Source: Lolium rigidum
Taxonomy: Eukaryota; Streptophyta; Magnoliopsida; Poales; Poaceae
Direction of reading: 5' to 3'
Length of the DNA: 64,000 nt
NCBI RefSeq assembly: GCF_022539505.1
Contig: NW_025899976.1
Coordinates: 30,982 to 94,981, forward strand
Under the pieces are notes generated by a model. The model saw only the letters and a program-made list of their open reading frames with translations, had not been told where the DNA came from and did not search any database. This document shows positions 1 through 10,606 of this stretch, piece after piece. The translations under genes were made by a program, and so were the position numbers. Positions within the stretch are counted from its first letter, which is position 1; each line of letters starts with the position of its first letter.

Positions 1-2695
1 GCCGATGCCCTCTCCGCAGCTTCCGTCGCCGGCGGCCTTCCGACAACCTCCTCATGGCGGCGCCACTTCCCCTTGGTTTGCCTCGACGATGCGGGCCCGA
101 CGCGGCCACGCGAGCATCTGGGGGCGCCCCGCATCAGCCGCGCCACGTCCGCCTCGACGCGGTGACCACGCTGCAGAACGCGCGCGGCATGCCCCGTGCC
201 GAACACCTTCCGCGCGCACACGCAACCTTCGCCACGTCAGCATCCGCTGACCCCACCTGTCATCCACTTCGGCTAGCCAGCCCGCGGGTGAGAAAACCAC
301 CCACCCTCTCCATCCTGTTCTTTTTCATTTGGCCCCCTGCATTTTTCTCTGTCTCAACCCGCAGCCCCGGCTGAGATGCTTTACACGATAACCCCACGGA
401 ACTTCATATAACAAACCCGGGGTCCTCCCCCTTTCCGGAAATTATTTCCAGGCCCTTTTCTATTTAAATAAATCTGTTAATTACTTTTAAAATAGCAAAA
501 ACCCTATTTTGGTAATAACTTTTAAACTGTAACTCATATGAAAATGTGTTATACATCAATTTTGACCAGAAAAATATAAGGAACATGAATATGCCATCCA
601 TTCATCTGTTTGTATCTCGCATCATGTCGCGCGTTGATAGTCGTGCATGTTCACCTAACATATATGCGGAGTATTTCGGATTTCCAACTAGGGTTTTCCC
701 GCTCCGTTTAACATTGAAGTAGCGCACCCTTGCCATGTTGTACCATGCTAATACACCCTTAAATTTGACGATTTAAAATGCAACTCTAACCTAATTTGTG
801 TGTCCGGGGTTCCGACTCCGATTAAATTGGATAAGTGCATTGCATCATATCTGCCATGCCATGCATATTATATCATGATCATGCCGGTTCTTCTTCCGTA
901 GTTGTAAGATTTGTATCCATTGTTTGTTGTAGCGATTTGCTTCTTCCCGGATAGGATCGCGAAGTGGTGTTGTGAGATACGACGAGTTCTCCGACAAGTT
1001 CTTCTGCAGCTTTTCACAGGCGAGCCCTCTCTCTTTACCTATTTACACTCTCCCTCGCATTGCTATCCTTATGTTGCGCTTCTTTATCGAGTCACGTGTC
1101 CTATTCCACTTGTTTACCCTAATAATCCTATATGTATCATTCCTTACCCATAGCCGTTGCTTGATGTTTGAGCCTTGCGAGTCGTAGGCGTGTTTAGGTT
1201 CTGTTGTTTATCTCGATCTGTTATCGGGATATGTTGGGTTGTTGGGAGGTTGTCACATGCTATATCAGTTGTTGGAGATACACATACTCTTTAATTGTTA
1301 ACAACTAAAATTGTAAGCAGAGGCATCTGTGAGCCCCTTTGCGAAAGCATCGGAACTTTGACTTGCTAATGTCCCCTAGGACCCGAGTTCTTGTTATCTG
1401 TTCCGAGATTGAGCGCTCTACCCATGCGTGGGGATTCACTGGGACCCCCCTCACCCATTACCTTTTCTCAAGTCAGTTGAAAAGGGGGCCACAACCTTGG
1501 TTTTTTTTGGCGCATGCATGTTTATTACTGTTGCCTTCGGGTGTTTACTTCTTGTTGCCTTCGGGTGGTTTATTCCTGTACTGCACTGCATAATTGCTAG
1601 ACGACTTATCTAGTGCTTGGCCGTTAGTGCCCGCCTAGACGCCTAAGCAACCTCTGGGTCCGTCTCGGAGTACGGCCGAACTTCGTCACGGGTAGCTTAG
1701 TTGGGTGGCCCCCTAGACTTTCTTGTTGAACTGGGAACGGTCTTGTTGTGAGACATCGCTCGTAAGAAGCGGGTCGAGCATGCGTATGGTTACATTTGGG
1801 CAACCCCCGCGGGGTGTACATCTTATCGATAAGCCGTGTCCGCGGTTATGGACGACTTGGAATTGTATAGCTTGATCATAGAACAACTTACACCGTTATC
1901 TTGTTGCTAATAATCTGCTAATAACTTGCGTAGTAATATAGCATTACTACAACCGATATCTAATAAAACTTGTCCACCGTTGAGTGCCTTTTACATTGCC
2001 TCTTCGCAATTGTTGGAGGGGATATGTGTAATCGGTGCAGGTTATGATTGTGTAGTATTTTATCTGTTACCTTATGCGCTCTCTTATCTTATCTGAGTAG
2101 ACGGATGTTGTAGCGTGTCTCTATTGGTTATAGTTTTGCTGCCGCTAAACCTACCATATAGCCCCAGGCGATATATATTTATACTCGCTCGGCGAGCATA
2201 GCCATTTCTAGTCTCGCTAAGTACGTGCCGGAGTTCGTTCCTTGGTACTTACTCTCGCCTTTTCCCCTTTCTCTTTTGCTTCCTCCCTTTTGTCGGCAGC
2301 CGATGGCCCGACTTTGACAGTGTACGAGAAGACGACGTTAGCAAGGTTACCCTTTCGGCTTGGCACGGGCGGGGTTATGGACGCCATTGGTTATCTTCGG
2401 GACTCTTAGTCCAATTTGTATCTTGTCCGGTACTCGGACGTATTCGATCTTCTGTATGATTTGGATCTTTGTGTTGTATATTTGTATCTTGACTCGTTGG
2501 AGTCGTTGTTGTAATATATGTATCTTGTGGGCTCTATTGTAATCCTGTTGTAATGTTACCGCTCGTGTTAATTCCTCTGGCATCACGTGTGTGATTCGTC
2601 GCGCACGTCGTGTCGGAGGGCGTCTCTAAATCGATATCGTGCGGATTTCGGCGGGTTCGCTGGGATCCTCAGGATACCGGTTCCGGGGCGTCACA
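1..2695 (+). mobile_element. Element K, 5' LTR (left end outside window)
   Basis: This is the 3' three-quarters of a long LTR. Its first ~1.46 kb repeats at 14278-15747, the next ~1.2 kb at 20791-21992, and the last bases at 29863-29890, so the second copy is the same LTR split by later insertions. It ends GGGGCGTCACA, and three bases on comes a methionine-tRNA type primer site. Small open frames inside (for example around 5-374 and 911-1187) recur in the other copy and look like chance frames in GC-rich LTR DNA. No coding function is assigned. Confidence 0.88.
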
Positions 2696-2698
2696 AGT

Positions 2699-2710
2699 TG
2701 GTATCAGTGC
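2699..2710 (+). other. Primer-binding site of K
   Basis: TGGTATCAGTGC lies three bases after the LTR end. It differs by one base from the TGGTATCAGAGC complementary to initiator tRNA-Met, which is intact in element O. Confidence 0.75.
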
Positions 2711-3005
2711 ATCAGGTTGACGGTACCCCACTAGTCCATCCTGTAGGATAGCCTTGCCAACGGACGTTGTGTCTAGTGTCAAAACTATTTTCTAAAATAC
2801 GTTGGATAGATCTGATTAGCTCTGAATTTTCTCCTCACCTAAATTCTTTCTTCTCTTACCTTTGCGAGTTTTGAGTCTTCACTCTTATCTGAGTCTTCTG
2901 AGTCTTAGATCTCCACGCGGGTTGTACGATCTTTGCCCCTCACCTATTAGGTCCGATCTTCGGAAGTCTCGGCGAAAGCGCATCATCGACAACGGAGCAA
3001 CAACC

Positions 3006-3160
3006 CTTGTTAGTGGTGTCGACCGATTAGCATGGAGCAAGAATTCTTGTTAGTGGTGTCGAGGAGATCGACACATCGACTGAAGATCCGATAGTTCACC
3101 TCTCTTCCCCCGTACCATGACGTGGAATCTCGGGGCGAGATTCCTTGTTAGTGGTGTCGA
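3006..3160 (+). repeat. Three copies of a 17-bp module before K 3' LTR
   Basis: CTTGTTAGTGGTGTCGA occurs at 3006-3022, 3046-3062 and 3144-3160. The first two are a 40-bp tandem unit. The third sits where the polypurine tract should be, one base before the LTR. The module is not a proper purine run, being broken by T and C. Confidence 0.85.
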
Positions 3161-3161
3161 T

Positions 3162-3827
3162 TGTAACGGCCCCGGGTAGTACCCCTAATAGATCTGCTTG
3201 TTCTTTTTCTTTTGTGCATCATCATGGCATCATGCATCATCTCATCCACAAGATTTTATCAAATAAAAATTATTTTGGATAAAAACTATTTAGAGTTTCC
3301 CCCTCTCATATGGTTTATTTAATAAACCTCCCCTCTATGTTTCGTTTCACAAACCCTAAACCCCAAAACTGTATAGTAAATAAAACTAATTTCAAATACT
3401 TCAAATTTAAAATCAAACTTGGTTCTGTTTGAATTTCAAAATAGTTTCAAATCAGTTTTTAAAAACAAAAGTAAAACAAATTTTAAAAGAAAAACCCCTC
3501 TCCTCTTTCCTGGCTCTTCTCTCCACCCCCGGCGGACCAGCCCACCTTGGCCTCCCTCCTTTCTTCTCTCGTGCGGCCTGGCCCAGCCCAGCTTCCCCAT
3601 ACCGTTTCGGCCTCCTCCATCTCTCTGTTTCTCTTCTTCGTCAAGTACACGAGAGAGGCGTGACCTCCCTGGACAGCGACAGCAGCGCCATCCCCATGTG
3701 AGCCTCCCCCTCTCCTCTCTTTTCTTCTGGACCACTCCTGCTCCTCCTTATCCTCCCAACAACTCTGGTCCTCTTCCACGCCTCTCCCTCCTTTCTTTCT
3801 TCTACTGCAAGCAAAAACGAGAACGGG
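3162..3827 (+). mobile_element. Element K, 3' LTR segment 1
   Basis: The LTR begins TGTAACGGCCCCGGG after the degenerate polypurine module. It is interrupted at 3828 by element A; the five bases before the break, ACGGG, reappear directly after A at 13958. The corresponding part of the 5' LTR lies left of the window. Pyrimidine-rich and GC-rich blocks here carry no recognisable protein. Confidence 0.88.
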
Positions 3828-4220
3828 TGATAAGGGGTTGCCCGATCTTCTCAGTAAGCGACGGGTGTTGATGAACACGTGATGATAGCAGCGGATGAAA
3901 TCGATGATGATGAGGAGGATAACTTGTATGACGCCGACGAAGTCTCTCGATTGATTCCTGATGCCAACGCAACAGCTCTCAACCCTGCAAGATATTCGCT
4001 ACTCCACACACTTGCGCACGTAGCCGCCGACCACGAAGCGGTAGATTGCAATCTTCTAATCCCCAATGGAACAGCAGATCACACAAACTTTCAGTAGCAA
4101 TAAAACTCCAGATCGCAACGAATTGGAGAGTTGGGGAACAATAGTTTTGCTTAGCAAACAAGTATGAACTAGGGTTTATCTTAAACGTGGTCTAAAGCAG
4201 CTAGGGGGTCGTCCAAGGCA

Positions 4221-4230
4221 CTTATATAGG
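4221..4230 (-). promoter_or_regulatory. TATA box, A 3' LTR
   Basis: Minus-strand CCTATATAAG, in the same LTR position as 13285-13294 and as 39696-39705 in element E. The copy at 13285-13294 would drive the element's own transcript. Confidence 0.7.
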
Positions 4231-4303
4231 CGTCCGGGACGAGTTCTGGTCGAAAAATACAAGTAAAACCGACCCGAATAGATCTGGTCGAGACAGACTC
4301 GGA

Positions 4304-4532
4304 CCGGTCCGGCTCGGGATCCGGTCGACCGGGCTGTGGACCGGGCGGGCCGGTTCGTGGTCCGGTCAACCGGTCGGAAACCGGGAAGCTGCGAAGTTTC
4401 CGGTTTCGCCCGGTACGATAAATTTCCTCCGGTTGGCGGCCGGTTGTCGACCGGTCTACGGGCCAGGGACCGGGCTGCCCGGTCTGGAGGCCGGTCTGAC
4501 CGGGTTCTGGACCGGCCTGGACTTCTTCTTCT
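4304..4532. repeat. CCGG-palindrome array in A LTR
   Basis: A dense run of CCGGTC, GACCGG and CCCGGTC words with little other sequence. The same array lies at 13366-13593 in the other LTR, and looser relatives lie in elements E, D and L. Confidence 0.8.
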
Positions 4533-4890
4533 CCTCTCGCGCATGCCTCCCGCTCCTCCCTCGCGCGTCCATGAGATATCTTCATGTCCAGCTCCATGTC
4601 CAGCTTCACGGCCCTCTTGACGTCCGTCTTCATGTCCAGCTGCTCCTCTCCTCGTGCGATGCTTGTCTCCTCTTGATACCTGATGATACATAAGTAATAG
4701 GACTTAGGTAGTACAAAGTTCTCATCAATCAAAGTATCGTTTAGGAACAAGTTCACCTGTTGTTTAAGTAGCTTCGCACGAGCTCTTGTAATTGGTCCAA
4801 TCCGAACTTCATTGGACTTGAGCTTCACAACGAGGTTCATCTTCATTTGCTAATGACGGAGGTAGTAGTGAGGTAGGGATGTCCTCATCA

Positions 4891-7800
4891 TCTCCCCCCT
4901 TCAAAAGGCGTCGACCCCGACGCTCCAAGGTCTTCTCCGTCATATGGTGTCAAATCAGCAACATTGAAAGAATTACTGACACCAAACTCATCAACTGGAA
5001 GATCTATCGAGTATGCATTATCATTGATCTTGGCAAGCACTTTGTAAGGACCAAGCACCACGAGGCTTCAACTTAGACTTCCGCAGCCTTCGGGAACCTA
5101 TCCTTGCGAAAATGTACCCGGACCATATCACCAGGCTTGAACAACATCTCTTTGCGCTTCTTGTTCATCCTTGCAGCATTGCTCTTGCCTTTCTTCTCGA
5201 TCAACTCTTTAGTCTTCACATGGATCTTACGCACAAAATCTGCCCTCTTGGATGCCTCCATATTAACTCTCTCATGTATGGGCAAAGGCAACAAGTCAAG
5301 TGGAGTAATGGGTTTGAAACCATACACCACCTCAAAAGGACACAGCCTCCGTGGTAGAGTGTACCGCCCCGTTGTAAGCAAACTCCACATGCGGCAAACA
5401 CTCTTCCCACTCCTTCAGGTTCTTCTTGATCATGGATCTCAACAATTGTGACAAGGTTCTATTCACCACTTCAGTTTGACCATCAGTTTGGGGATGACAA
5501 GTGGTACTGAAAAGTAGTTTTGTCCCCAGCTTTCCCCAAAGTGTCTTCCAGAAGTAGCTCATGAACTTCACATCACGATCAGAAACAATAGTCTTCGGGA
5601 CTCCATGTAGTCGAACAATCTCCCTGAAAAACAGGTTAGCAATATGCGACGCATCGTCGCTTTTGTGGCAGGCAATAAAGGGGACATTTTCGAAAATCTG
5701 TCCACTACCACAAATATAGAATCATGGCCTCTCTTAGTACGCGGCAAACCCAATACAAAATCCATACTAATATCCTCCCAAGGTGTAGTAGGTGCCGGTA
5801 ACGGAGTATACAAACCGTGAGGCTTCAGCTTGGACTTGGACTTGTTGCAAGTAATGCACCTCTTCACATACCTGTCCACGTCCCGCCTCATCTTTGGCCA
5901 ATAAAAATGATCGGCGAGCATGAGTAGCGTCTTCTCACGCCCAAAGTGACCCATCAAACCTCCGAGCATGTGATTCCCGCAATAAGAGCAAACGCACAGA
6001 CGATTCTGGAACACATAGTTTGTTAGCTCTAAACAAGAACCCATCGTGTATGTGATATTTTTCCCATGCTTTACCAATAACACACAAGCGGTATGGTTCA
6101 GCAAAATCATGATCAGTCACATATAAATCACATAACACCTCTAATCCAGGAATTTTAACATCAAGATGGGTTAATAGCATAGTCTTCCTAGATAGAGCAT
6201 CAGCAACAATATTATCTTTTCCCTTCTTATGCTTAATAATATAAGGAAAAGACTCAATGAACTCAACCCACTTAGCAAGATGCCTATGCAAAGTAGATTG
6301 GGCTTTCAGATATTTCAAAGCTTCATGATCAGAATGTATGATAAATTCTTTTGGCCACAAGTAATGTTGCCAAACCTCAAGAACTCTAATTAAAGCATAC
6401 AATTCTTTATCATATATAGGATAGTTCAACTTAGCACCAGATAATTTCTCGAGAAAAATATGCAATTGGGCGACCCTCTTGCATCAACACACCACCAATT
6501 CCAATACCACTAGCATCACATTCAATCTCAAATTGCTTATTGAAATCGGGAAGTGCAAGCAACGGTGCGGAAGTTAACAATCGTTTCAGTTCATCAAAAG
6601 CATGATCTTGGGCAACGCCCCACTCAAAGACAACACCCTTTTTAGTCAATTCATTCAAAGGTGCAGCAATAGTAGAAAAATTGGGCACAAAACGGCGATA
6701 AAACCCAGCTAGACCATGAAAGCTTCTAACTTGACTCACATTCATGGGAGTAGGCCAATTTTGAATAGCTTCAATTTTAGACACATCTACTTCTACTCCA
6801 TGCTTAGAGACAACATAACCCATAAATATGACCTTATCTTTGCAAAATGTGCACTTCTCAAGATTACCATAGAGTTTACTATCACGCAACACTTGCAAAA
6901 CATGTCGAATATGTATAATATGATCAGATTCATTGCGGCTGTAAATTAATATGTCATCAAAATACACAACCACAAACTTGCCAATAAAATCACGCAAAAC
7001 ATGGTTCATCGGTCTCATGAAAGTGCTAGGTGCATTAGTTAAACCAAAAGGCATTACTAACCACTCATACAAACCAAATTTTGTTTTAAAGGCGGTTTTC
7101 CACTCATCCCCTTCTTTCATCCTAATTTGATGATAACCACTACGCAAATCAATTTTAGTGAAAACAAGCAGCACCACTCAATTCATCTAGCATATCCTCT
7201 AAACGGGGAATAGGATGACGATATCGAATAGTAATGTTGTTTATCGCTATACAATCTACGCACATACGCCATGTACCATCTTTCTTAGGAACAAGAATAA
7301 CAAGAACAGCACAAGGACTAAGGCTTATGCGGATATAACCTTTGTCGAGTAGCGCTTGTACTTGCTTCTGTATCTCCTTCGTCTCTTCGGGATTCGTTCT
7401 ATATGGCGCCCTATTGGGCAGCGATGCTCCGGGAATCAAGTCAATTTGATGCTCAATACCTCGCAATGGTGGAAGTCCTGCGGGTACCTCTTCCGGAAAC
7501 ACGTCGCTGAATTCCTGCAAAACATTAGAAACACCAAGAGGAAGAGGGGTCATGTCGTTAGAAACCAAAACCGTACCCTCGTACATGAGCACAATAGGCA
7601 TGGTCGTAGGATCCTCACTAAATTCTCTCATGTCTTGTTTGGTGGCTAATGAGACTAAGGAATTCACTCTCTCACTTTTCGTTATATCACTCACGGCATT
7701 ACAATTCTCTCGCCTATCTATGGATGCATCCTCCAAGTTCACTTCAATCTTCTGACGAGACTCATTGACAATTTGCTCGTGGTGACATAGGTCGTAAGTT

Positions 7801-8236
7801 AATTTTCTTGCCCTTGAACTCCAAGTGATATGTATTGGCGCGGCCATTGTGTTGCACAGAACGGTCATAGAGCCATGGCCGGCCCAACAGCAGGTGACAA
7901 ACCGTCATAGGACCACATCAAAGTCAATGGAATCCTTATACGGTCCAATCTCAAAATCAACTCGCACCATGTGGCTCACCTTCATCTCACCATTATTGCT
8001 CAACCACTGAATATAATATGGATGCGGGTGCGGTAGATACTTCAGTTTCAGCTTGGCACATAACTATTTGCTTGCTAGATTGCGACAACTCCCGCCATCA
8101 ATAATGACCTTGCAAGCTTTATCAGGGCCAACTAGTGCCTTTGTTTGGAACAAATTACAGCGCTGTGTAGATGCACTTGACTGCACATTAAGAACACGCT
8201 GCGAGACAACAATAGTTTGAGCTTCAGAAGGGAAAG
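4891..8236 (-). pseudogene. Element A pol (PR-RT-RNase H-integrase), broken
   Basis: Pieces in minus-strand order: protease near 8064-8236 with a DGGSC active-site motif; reverse-transcriptase N part 7155-7868 (VPKKDG, then [13 protein letters not shown]); RT core 6431-7177 with [12 protein letters not shown]; RNase H and integrase zinc region 5935-6465 and 5568-6110 (IECDASG starts RNase H; CITC and DFVLGLP follow); integrase core 5332-5571 ([13 protein letters not shown]); integrase C part 5073-5390. Each piece is in a different frame from its neighbour, so at least five small indels separate them. The last codons read to a stop formed by the first bases of the LTR. The protein would copy the element RNA and insert the cDNA; this copy cannot make a full one. 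Confidence 0.9.
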
Positions 8237-8743
8237 TGATGAGGGAAGGTTGTCCCGATCTTTCACGATGCACCTTGTTGATCCATAGGACCGATAGATC
8301 TTGAACTCCCCTGACAGGTTCAAGGATACTCAAGCACATATGATTACTCTTGACAGACTCAAGAACTCTCACACCTTTATTGGATAACCGGACGAACGTC
8401 CAAGACGCCGTCACGCACCCCGATCCCATAGGGACGGTGATAGTATGAACTCAAAGTTCTACATATTCTGGATTCAATCTAATCTACCCTAAACCCTAGC
8501 CGTGCCATCTCCTTATATGAGAGGGAGAGGTGGCCGGCCGGCCCCCTTATTGGGCCTAACCTAGTTCGACTTGGACAGACCCAAGTCAAACGGACTCTAT
8601 TAAAACCCTAGATGGCCCACAGCATGACCTGGCTACATTATTATCTCCTAATAACAAGATTATAATAAACTACTGGTACAACCTTAGACTTAATCATCAT
8701 ATCAATGGCTGTCCTAGTGTACCAGGCCTGGATATCCATATCA
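8237..8743 (-). mobile_element. Element L, 3' LTR
   Basis: Same length as, and nearly identical to, 10100-10606, differing by only a few bases, so insertion looks recent. A TATA-like CATATAAGG lies on the minus strand at about 8511-8519. Confidence 0.92.
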
Positions 8744-10099
8744 TCCTCCCCTTCTTCAAGAAGCGTTGTCCCCAACGCGTGAGGGTCTGCTAGAAAAAGG
8801 GTGGCGTCAGATAAGAACATCGCCGAACTTCATCCTCAAGCCTCGCCAGTCTTCCACACCTCATCCTCCCTCTCGACTAGCTTGTCTTGACCTTGGCGCC
8901 CCTTTGGTCTTCGACGCCATCAACCTGATTGAAGACACAAGTATCCTTCCAAATGCAACTGAAGCGCACCATACATATCACCCAAAACAAACAGAACAAA
9001 TTCATGTCCGCCTTAGATCCAAAGAAGTTGAAAACACCTGAGTATGCACCCTTCTGAAACACCAATGTCTTCCTCCTTGAAGAGCAAAATTTCTTCCACT
9101 CCGCGACGAACAAACAATAGCAGCATAAGCGGCACTGCAGGTCTGGACGCCGATACTGCCGGATTGCACGCCTGGAACGGCCGGCCTAGGGCCCGGTCCG
9201 ACCGGCCTGAGCGCCGATCCTACCGGCCTGGGGCCCGATACGCCGGCTCGTAGGACCGGATGAGCCTCCGCTGCTCCCTGGATCCGCCCCGGTGGGCACT
9301 GGTGCTGGACCCAGTTTTTGCCGGGCTGTCCGGACTGACAGCCGGCCCTGCCGGGTGAAACGCCGACGCGCCTGGTGTAGAAACCGGTGCACCGGACGTG
9401 GTGCCAGCTCGACCGGTGAAACAGCCGGCCTGCCGATCGTGGACGCCCACCTCCTGACGATTATCTTGTGCACCAGTGCGTCTCCTCATGCTGTAAGCAA
9501 TCCAATGTATCTTTAATCCTTGCCGAGCTGAACAGCACACGATCAGCAAATCTGCACGTATCAAACTTTCCTTTGTATTCCTTATTCCATCATTGATGCA
9601 AAAGACCTTTTTCCTTTCCTTTGCTGGCCCGCGAGAAAATCTCACGTCAAACCTATACCAAATCAACCTGCTAACTTATGGAGTCCAATCAGTCCACGTG
9701 ATGCGCCAACAGATCCACCTCTTTCCAAATAAACTCAATGCCACGTAAACTGCCTGATTAGAAACCTGCGATTAAACAGCTTGACGTGGTCGCTCAAACC
9801 GAGATCGAGCGATACTCGTCCTCCACGCGACCCGTAACAAATCTATTTGCCGAACAAAAATAATAATTTGCAGGCACGTAGATCGATCTGCCGAACTCGG
9901 TCGATCTTCAACCTTGACGCTGCTGCCCACATCCGAACGAAGGCCTTCTCGAACTTGACTCTGCCGCCCAACTCCTTCTCCTTGATCTTCACCAACAGCA
10001 TGGCGGCGACGTACCCAATGGTAGCCACAACAATCGAGCAGAAACAACTGAACAACAAACCAATCTGCACCGTGATCAACCTAGCAATCTGATACCACA
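8744..10099 (-). mobile_element. Element L internal region
   Basis: The left part (8744-9160) shows nothing recognisable beyond the purine tract at its edge. About 9172-9425 is a CCGG-rich array of the kind found in the LTRs of A, D and E. The right part (about 9843-10099) encodes the C-terminal half of a frame described separately. No polymerase or capsid motif is visible, so this may be captured DNA. Confidence 0.75.
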
Positions 10100-10292
10100 T
10101 GATGAGGGAAGGTTGTCCCGATCTTTCACGATGCACCTTGTTGATCCATAGGACCGATAGATCTTGAACTCCCCTGACAGGTTCAAGGATACTCAAGCAC
10201 ATATGATTACTCTTGACAGACTCAAGAACTCTCACACCTTTATTGGATAACCGGACGAACGTCCAAGACGCCGTCACGCACCCCGATCCCAT
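9843..10292 (-). CDS. Possible 149-aa protein crossing L 5' LTR and primer site
   Basis: The frame starts at an ATG in the LTR, about 80 bp downstream of the TATA box at 10374-10383, runs through the LTR end and the primer-binding site, and stops in the internal region. After the primer site comes a hydrophobic stretch (IGLLFSCFCSIVVATIGYVA) that could span a membrane, followed by a basic segment with KIKEKELGG. I do not recognise the protein. It could be a chance frame or a captured exon fused to the leader; an open frame of this length across such signals is only weak evidence. Confidence 0.3.
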   Translation of the reverse strand: MGSGCVTASWTFVRLSNKGVRVLESVKSNHMCLSILEPVRGVQDLSVLWINKVHRERSGQPSLIMWYQIARLITVQIGLLFSCFCSIVVATIGYVAAMLLVKIKEKELGGRVKFEKAFVRMWAAASRLKIDRVRQIDLRACKLLFLFGK

Positions 10293-10606
10293 AGGGACGG
10301 TGATAGTATGAACTCAAAGTTCTACATATTCTGGATTCAATCTAATCTACCCTAAACCCTAGCCGTGCCATCTCCTTATATGAGAGGGAGAGGTGGCCGG
10401 CCGGCCCCCTTATTGGGCCTAACCTAGTTCGACTTGGACGGACCCAAGTCAAACGGACTCTATTAAAACCCTAGATGGCCCACAACGATGACCTGGCTAC
10501 ATTATTATCTCCTAATAACAAGATTATAATAAACTACTGGTACAACCTTAGACTTAATCATCATATCAATGGCTGTCCTAGTGTACCAGGCCTGGATATC
10601 CATATC
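10100..10606 (-). mobile_element. Element L, 5' LTR
   Basis: The promoter copy of the L LTR, with a TATA-like motif at 10374-10383 (minus strand CATATAAGG). It joins TGTGGTATCAGATT at its internal edge. Confidence 0.92.

Larger units (their letters stand above)
2696..3161 (+). mobile_element. Element K, 466-bp internal domain without genes
   Basis: This is everything between the two K LTRs. It starts with the primer-binding site and ends with a degenerate polypurine-type module directly before the next LTR. No gag or pol frame fits. A fragment reading AATCTCGGGGCGAGATT at about 3126-3142 matches the end-of-internal-region signature of other grass Ty3 elements, also seen in element O at about 49811. 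K therefore looks like a Ty3 derivative that lost its coding domain and kept only terminal signals. Large-LTR, short-internal elements must borrow gag, reverse transcriptase and integrase from a relative. Confidence 0.8.
3828..4890 (-). mobile_element. Element A, 3' LTR
   Basis: Read on the minus strand it starts TGATGAGGACATCC at 4890 and ends CCCCTTATCA at 3828. It holds a short reading frame with a TRARAK motif in U3, a CCGG-rich array (about 4304-4532) and a TATA box at 4221-4230. It matches 12891-13957 with only scattered changes. Confidence 0.93.
8237..10606 (-). mobile_element. Element L, small non-autonomous LTR element in A
   Basis: Two 507-bp LTRs (8237-8743 and 10100-10606) flank 1356 bp. 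The ends are TGATATGG and CCTCATCA on the minus strand, and the target duplication GAAAG (8232-8236, 10607-10611) is perfect. A purine tract (GAAGAAGGGGAGGA, minus strand) precedes the 3' LTR and TGGTATCAGA adjoins the 5' LTR. No gag or pol is present. It separates A's protease from A's gag. Size and content resemble short non-autonomous LTR elements; the proteins must come from elsewhere. Confidence 0.92.

Noticed and set aside
5..374. Overlapping frames of 81-106 codons near the window start, repeated at 14281-14668
   Set aside because: They lie inside the K LTR, differ by frame and composition bias, and have no domain. GC-rich chance frames.
2699..2710. tRNA gene remnant
   Set aside because: TGGTATCAG words here and beside other LTRs are primer-binding sites; no cloverleaf surrounds them.
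4891..8236. Programmed frameshifts within A pol
   Set aside because: Breaks are at different places from those in C and M, hit conserved motifs, and look like decay or possible long-read indel errors rather than signals.
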